Source of the DNA: Patescibacteria group bacterium
GTDB lineage: Bacteria; Patescibacteriota; Patescibacteriia; UBA9934
NCBI GenBank assembly: GCA_030916555.1
Contig: JAUPWK010000086.1
Span: 1-7,984 of the forward strand
Direction of reading: 5' to 3'
DNA length: 7,984 nt
Shown here: one piece after another, positions 5,456-7,984 of the stretch
Numbering within the stretch: position 1 is the stretch's first letter
How the letters are laid out: each line of letters opens with the position of its first letter
Made by a program: the position numbers and the translations under genes
Notes under the pieces: model-generated
Told to the model about the DNA's origin: nothing
What the model saw: the letters and a program-made list of their open reading frames with translations, nothing else
The model's database searches: none

Positions 5456-7765
5456 CTAGCGACGGGCACTGTCCCCACTTGCGATATCCTCTAACCGCAC
5501 TGAGAGCAATGAACTAATCCCGTCATCCCCCATCGTCACACCATACAATGTATCCGCCTTCTCCATGGTAGCGCGGTTATGGGTAATCACGATAAATTGC
5601 GTGTGCAGACGGAGTTCATTTAAGATGTTTGCAAAGCGGACAGTGTTCGCCTCATCAAGCGCAGCGTCCACCTCATCAAGCACCACAAACGGTGATGGGT
5701 TGGTCTCCATGATTGCTGAAAGCAGCGCGATCGAAGTTAATGCGCGCTCTCCTCCTGACAACAAATTCAAGGCCTTTAACTTTTTTCCTGGAGGCGTAGC
5801 TTGAATATCAATTCCAGCCACCGCATCTTTCCGATTTGAAACTCGTTGAGATATTTCCTCGTGCGACTCCTCTTCTTCTTTGTTATGTTCTTCCGCCACG
5901 GTTTCCATGGCTCTATCAAGAGACACCTTAGTCTCTACTGTCACCTCATCTTCACTCATCTTCACCAAAGAACATGACCCTCCCCCAAACAAGACTTTAA
6001 AGTATTTCTGAAAGTGCTCATTAATCTCCTTAAACGCTCGCTCTGACTGAGAACGAATCTCTGTATCAAGCTCATCAACGATCTTTTCTGTAGAAGTAAT
6101 AGCCGCACGAATATCACCGACCTGGGTCGACAAAAAGGTAAACCGCTCATCGACTTCGGCATGCTCTTTAATCACCTCCGGGTCAATGCCGCCGATCATC
6201 TCTAACTGATGACGCACACGAATCATCTTGTCCCGCAACTCGTCAACGTTATTCGCACGACTTTCAGGTGCCATTTTTACAAGCTCGTCGATCACTTCCT
6301 GACCAACGCTGTCGCGTGCCTCAACAATAATCGCCTCAATACGCGTTTCAGCCCGAGCAAGTTCGACACTGTGCGCGTTCTTCTCGTTCTCCAGCTGCAT
6401 GACATCAGCCTGCAACTGACGAAGTGATCGTTGAAAAGCAAACACCTCACTCTTCGAAGCCGAGGCCTCACGTGCCTTAGTGTCCATAGCCCGCTCCGCC
6501 TCTTTCACCTTAGCCTCCGCGACCTTAATCAAACTATTGGCAGCCTCAAGATCGGCCTTCAACTTTGGATCGATCTTAAAATCTTCTGGATTTGGCTTAA
6601 TGAGACGGTCCCGCAACTTGCTCGATCGCCCGTGAGCTGATTCGATGTCTTTAACAATAGCGTCGAGCTCGGCCAACTCCTTTACCCCCCGCAACGAAAC
6701 TAAGAGCCGCTCATGTAAACTCGCAAGTTCCTTCACCTCGCCGATAATATCGGTGAGCGGCAACGGCGCCCAGCTCGACTGAGCCCGGACTTTAGAAAGC
6801 TCGATCTCGCGTTCAATTGCAAAATGCGCCTTCCGTGCGGAAGCAAGTTCCTCCTGGGAGTTTTTATAGGCCGACTGAAACTCCTGAACGCCGCTCATGT
6901 CAGTCACCTTGCCCGCCTCCGCCTTCTCAAGCTCAACTAATTTGGCATCACCCGCAGCCAGCTCGGCCTTCTTCAGGTCGACCTTTTGAGTCGCAGTCTT
7001 CACTCGAGCATCGATACCGAGTTTCTCATCTTGCAGGTTCCAATATTGAGTACCAAAATAGTTCGCGGACAATTCCTTGAGCTCAGCCTCAACTTTTTCG
7101 CGCTCATTCAAACGCTTCACTTGGCGTTTCAATAAGTTCAGGCGGGGCTCAAGTTCCTGCAAAAGCATCTCAACGTCAGCCAAATTCTTGGCTGATCGCT
7201 CAAGTTTGAGCATCGATTGGTGGCGACGAATCTGCAAACCACGCACACCTGTTGCATCATCGAAGAAAATTTTGCGCTCCTCTGGAGAGGAGGTCAAAAT
7301 GTGGTCAACCATGCCCTGACCAATAACAGCATACGATCGCTGCCCTACTCCAGCCTCAGCCAAAGTGAGTTGGACATCGCTTAAGCGTACTTCCGCTCCC
7401 TGCATGAGATAGCTCGATTCCCCATCTCGGTACAAGCGCCGCGTGATGGTTACCTCACTTGCCTCAATTGAAGGCATGCTCTTGTCTTCATTATTGAAGG
7501 TGAGAGTGACCTCGGCAAAATTCGCTCTTCCGCGGCCCTCAGATCCTGAAAAAATAATGTCTTGGGATTCTTTACCACGAAGTTGTTTCATGGATTGCTC
7601 TCCCAAGCACCATCGAATAGCATCAGATAGGTTCGATTTCCCCGACCCGTTCGGCCCCACCACTACCGTAAGCGGATTCGATCCCGCCTTGGGGGCGGGA
7701 AATTCAAGCACCGTTTTCTTGGCAAAAGTCTTAAATCCCTGAACCTCTAAGCGCTGAAGATACAT
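5456..7765 (-). CDS. smc: SMC-like chromosome segregation ATPase, short and apparently hinge-less
   Basis: The 769-aa product has the head halves of an SMC ATPase. It begins MYLQRLEVQGFKTFAKKT, the classical SMC N-terminus. Walker A is GPNGSGKS (37-44), the Q-loop Gln150, the signature LSGGE (669-673), Walker B FVVLDE (693-698) with a D-loop around 700-704, and the switch His729. Bacterial SMC is usually about 1150-1200 aa. Here the coiled coils (about 183-330 and 405-575) are each near 150 residues. They are joined by about 75 residues with no Gly-Gly motif or hinge pattern. No CxxC zinc hook excludes a Rad50/SbcC type. A Glu-rich insert (about 604-645) precedes GIDIQATPPGKKL. The family compacts and segregates DNA by ATP-driven loop handling. 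The start is the ATG at 7765; 13 upstream in-frame codons overlap the -10 box. It heads an operon with a methyltransferase and a zinc-ribbon gene. Confidence 0.9.
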   Translation of the reverse strand: MYLQRLEVQGFKTFAKKTVLEFPAPKAGSNPLTVVVGPNGSGKSNLSDAIRWCLGEQSMKQLRGKESQDIIFSGSEGRGRANFAEVTLTFNNEDKSMPSIEASEVTITRRLYRDGESSYLMQGAEVRLSDVQLTLAEAGVGQRSYAVIGQGMVDHILTSSPEERKIFFDDATGVRGLQIRRHQSMLKLERSAKNLADVEMLLQELEPRLNLLKRQVKRLNEREKVEAELKELSANYFGTQYWNLQDEKLGIDARVKTATQKVDLKKAELAAGDAKLVELEKAEAGKVTDMSGVQEFQSAYKNSQEELASARKAHFAIEREIELSKVRAQSSWAPLPLTDIIGEVKELASLHERLLVSLRGVKELAELDAIVKDIESAHGRSSKLRDRLIKPNPEDFKIDPKLKADLEAANSLIKVAEAKVKEAERAMDTKAREASASKSEVFAFQRSLRQLQADVMQLENEKNAHSVELARAETRIEAIIVEARDSVGQEVIDELVKMAPESRANNVDELRDKMIRVRHQLEMIGGIDPEVIKEHAEVDERFTFLSTQVGDIRAAITSTEKIVDELDTEIRSQSERAFKEINEHFQKYFKVLFGGGSCSLVKMSEDEVTVETKVSLDRAMETVAEEHNKEEEESHEEISQRVSNRKDAVAGIDIQATPPGKKLKALNLLSGGERALTSIALLSAIMETNPSPFVVLDEVDAALDEANTVRFANILNELRLHTQFIVITHNRATMEKADTLYGVTMGDDGISSLLSVRLEDIASGDSARR

Positions 7766-7775
7766 AGTTGAAAAC

Positions 7776-7804
7776 ATTGTACCTAAGGCTTGTGAATTCG
7801 TCAT
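7776..7804 (-). promoter_or_regulatory. Putative promoter of the SMC operon, near-leaderless
   Basis: On the minus strand ATGACG (7804-7799, four of six) is followed after 17 bases by TACAAT (7781-7776, five of six). The ATG at 7765 begins 10 bases after the -10 box. Transcription should therefore start within about 0-4 bases of the start codon, and there is no Shine-Dalgarno sequence. The box overlaps an in-frame upstream ATG, which rules that ATG out as the start if the promoter is real. It shares GGTACAATG with the promoter at 2418-2426. Confidence 0.55.
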
Positions 7805-7835
7805 TAGGAATGGGAAATTCGTTCAAATGGATAGA

Positions 7836-7876
7836 TATAAAATTACCCGCCACATCCAGAATGGAAACGGCGGGTA
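7836..7876 (-). terminator. Rho-independent terminator of the rightmost gene
   Basis: The minus-strand RNA forms an 8-bp stem, UACCCGCC (7876-7869) with GGCGGGUA (7851-7844), around a 17-base loop. The moderately U-rich tail AUUUUAUAU follows. It lies 26 bases after the stop codon at 7903 and before the SMC promoter. The large loop makes it somewhat weaker than the other terminators in the window. Confidence 0.65.
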
Positions 7877-7902
7877 GATTGAAGAGGGGGAAGGCCGAGC
7901 TG

Positions 7903-7984
7903 CTACGACCTCTTCCACTCCCGAACAGCCTTCTTGACCGCTCCCCAGTACCCCCAGCGAAAGCCGGGCTTGTCCTGCAAACTC
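7903..7984 (-). CDS. C-terminal end of an unrecognised protein
   Basis: One minus-strand frame is open from the right edge to a TAG at 7905-7903 and encodes the last 26 residues: SLQDKPGF, then RWGYWGAVKKAVREWKRS. The Trp- and Lys/Arg-rich composition looks like a genuine soluble C-terminus, and a hairpin terminator follows 26 bases later on the same strand. I do not recognise the family from this piece. Another minus-strand frame is also open here, but it runs through the terminator. Confidence 0.6.
   Translation of the reverse strand, partial: SLQDKPGFRWGYWGAVKKAVREWKRS

Noticed and set aside
5456..7765. SMC-like gene as Rad50/SbcC or RecN
   Set aside because: There is no CxxC zinc hook in the middle; the only cysteines are in the head regions. 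The N-terminus and Walker B/D-loop segments are of SMC type.
1..7984. Reassigned TGA codon (code 25, as in Gracilibacteria and Absconditabacteria)
   Set aside because: No accepted gene ends in TGA, which raised the question, but none contains an in-frame TGA either. All families read correctly with the standard code.
1..7984. CRISPR arrays, insertion sequences, tRNA or rRNA genes
   Set aside because: No regularly spaced repeats, transposase motifs, long terminal inverted repeats, tRNA T-loop/acceptor pattern or rRNA-like segments were seen on either strand by eye.

Overview
The window most resembles chromosomal DNA of a Candidate Phyla Radiation (Patescibacteria/Parcubacteria-like) bacterium. 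This is an inference from gene content: a short SMC-type ATPase with no visible hinge, a ribosomal protein S16 with an Ala/Pro/Lys tail next to a KhpA-type KH protein, a matrixin-like protease, and several genes without a Shine-Dalgarno sequence, two of them apparently leaderless. No marker fixes a genus. The standard code fits: every accepted gene reads through uninterrupted and ends in TAA or TAG.

Layout. Bases 1-540 (minus strand) hold the start of khpA and, upstream of it, rpsP with its own promoter. Directly upstream lies a terminator on the same strand. Bases 559-2398 are a self-contained divergent pair. An uncharacterised 336-aa protein with a possible N-terminal helix-turn-helix is on the minus strand, and a DUF218/YdcF-family protein is on the plus strand. 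About 190 bp between them carry promoter-like boxes and an inverted repeat. Both genes have strong GGAGG Shine-Dalgarno sites, and each ends at its own hairpin terminator, so the pair looks like an insulated, possibly acquired cassette.

Bases 2397-4251 (plus strand) hold a SAM-dependent methyltransferase that appears to be transcribed leaderless, then a membrane-anchored matrixin-like zinc protease with a long coiled-coil insertion. Bases 4248-7804 (minus strand) look like one operon: smc-like gene, then a methyltransferase with an Arg-rich disordered N-terminal tail, then a small zinc-ribbon protein. The zinc-ribbon stop codon overlaps the protease stop codon convergently by four bases. Bases 7836-7984 hold the C-terminal end of an unrecognised minus-strand gene and its terminator.

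Functionally this is a mix of translation (S16, KhpA), chromosome maintenance (SMC-like), small-molecule or macromolecule methylation, and cell-surface proteolysis. The most notable points are the hinge-less SMC, the GGTACAATG box placed 9-10 bases before the start codons of two genes, the contrast between these and the strong-SD divergent cassette, and the coiled-coil-bearing protease. I see no CRISPR array, insertion sequence, tRNA or rRNA.
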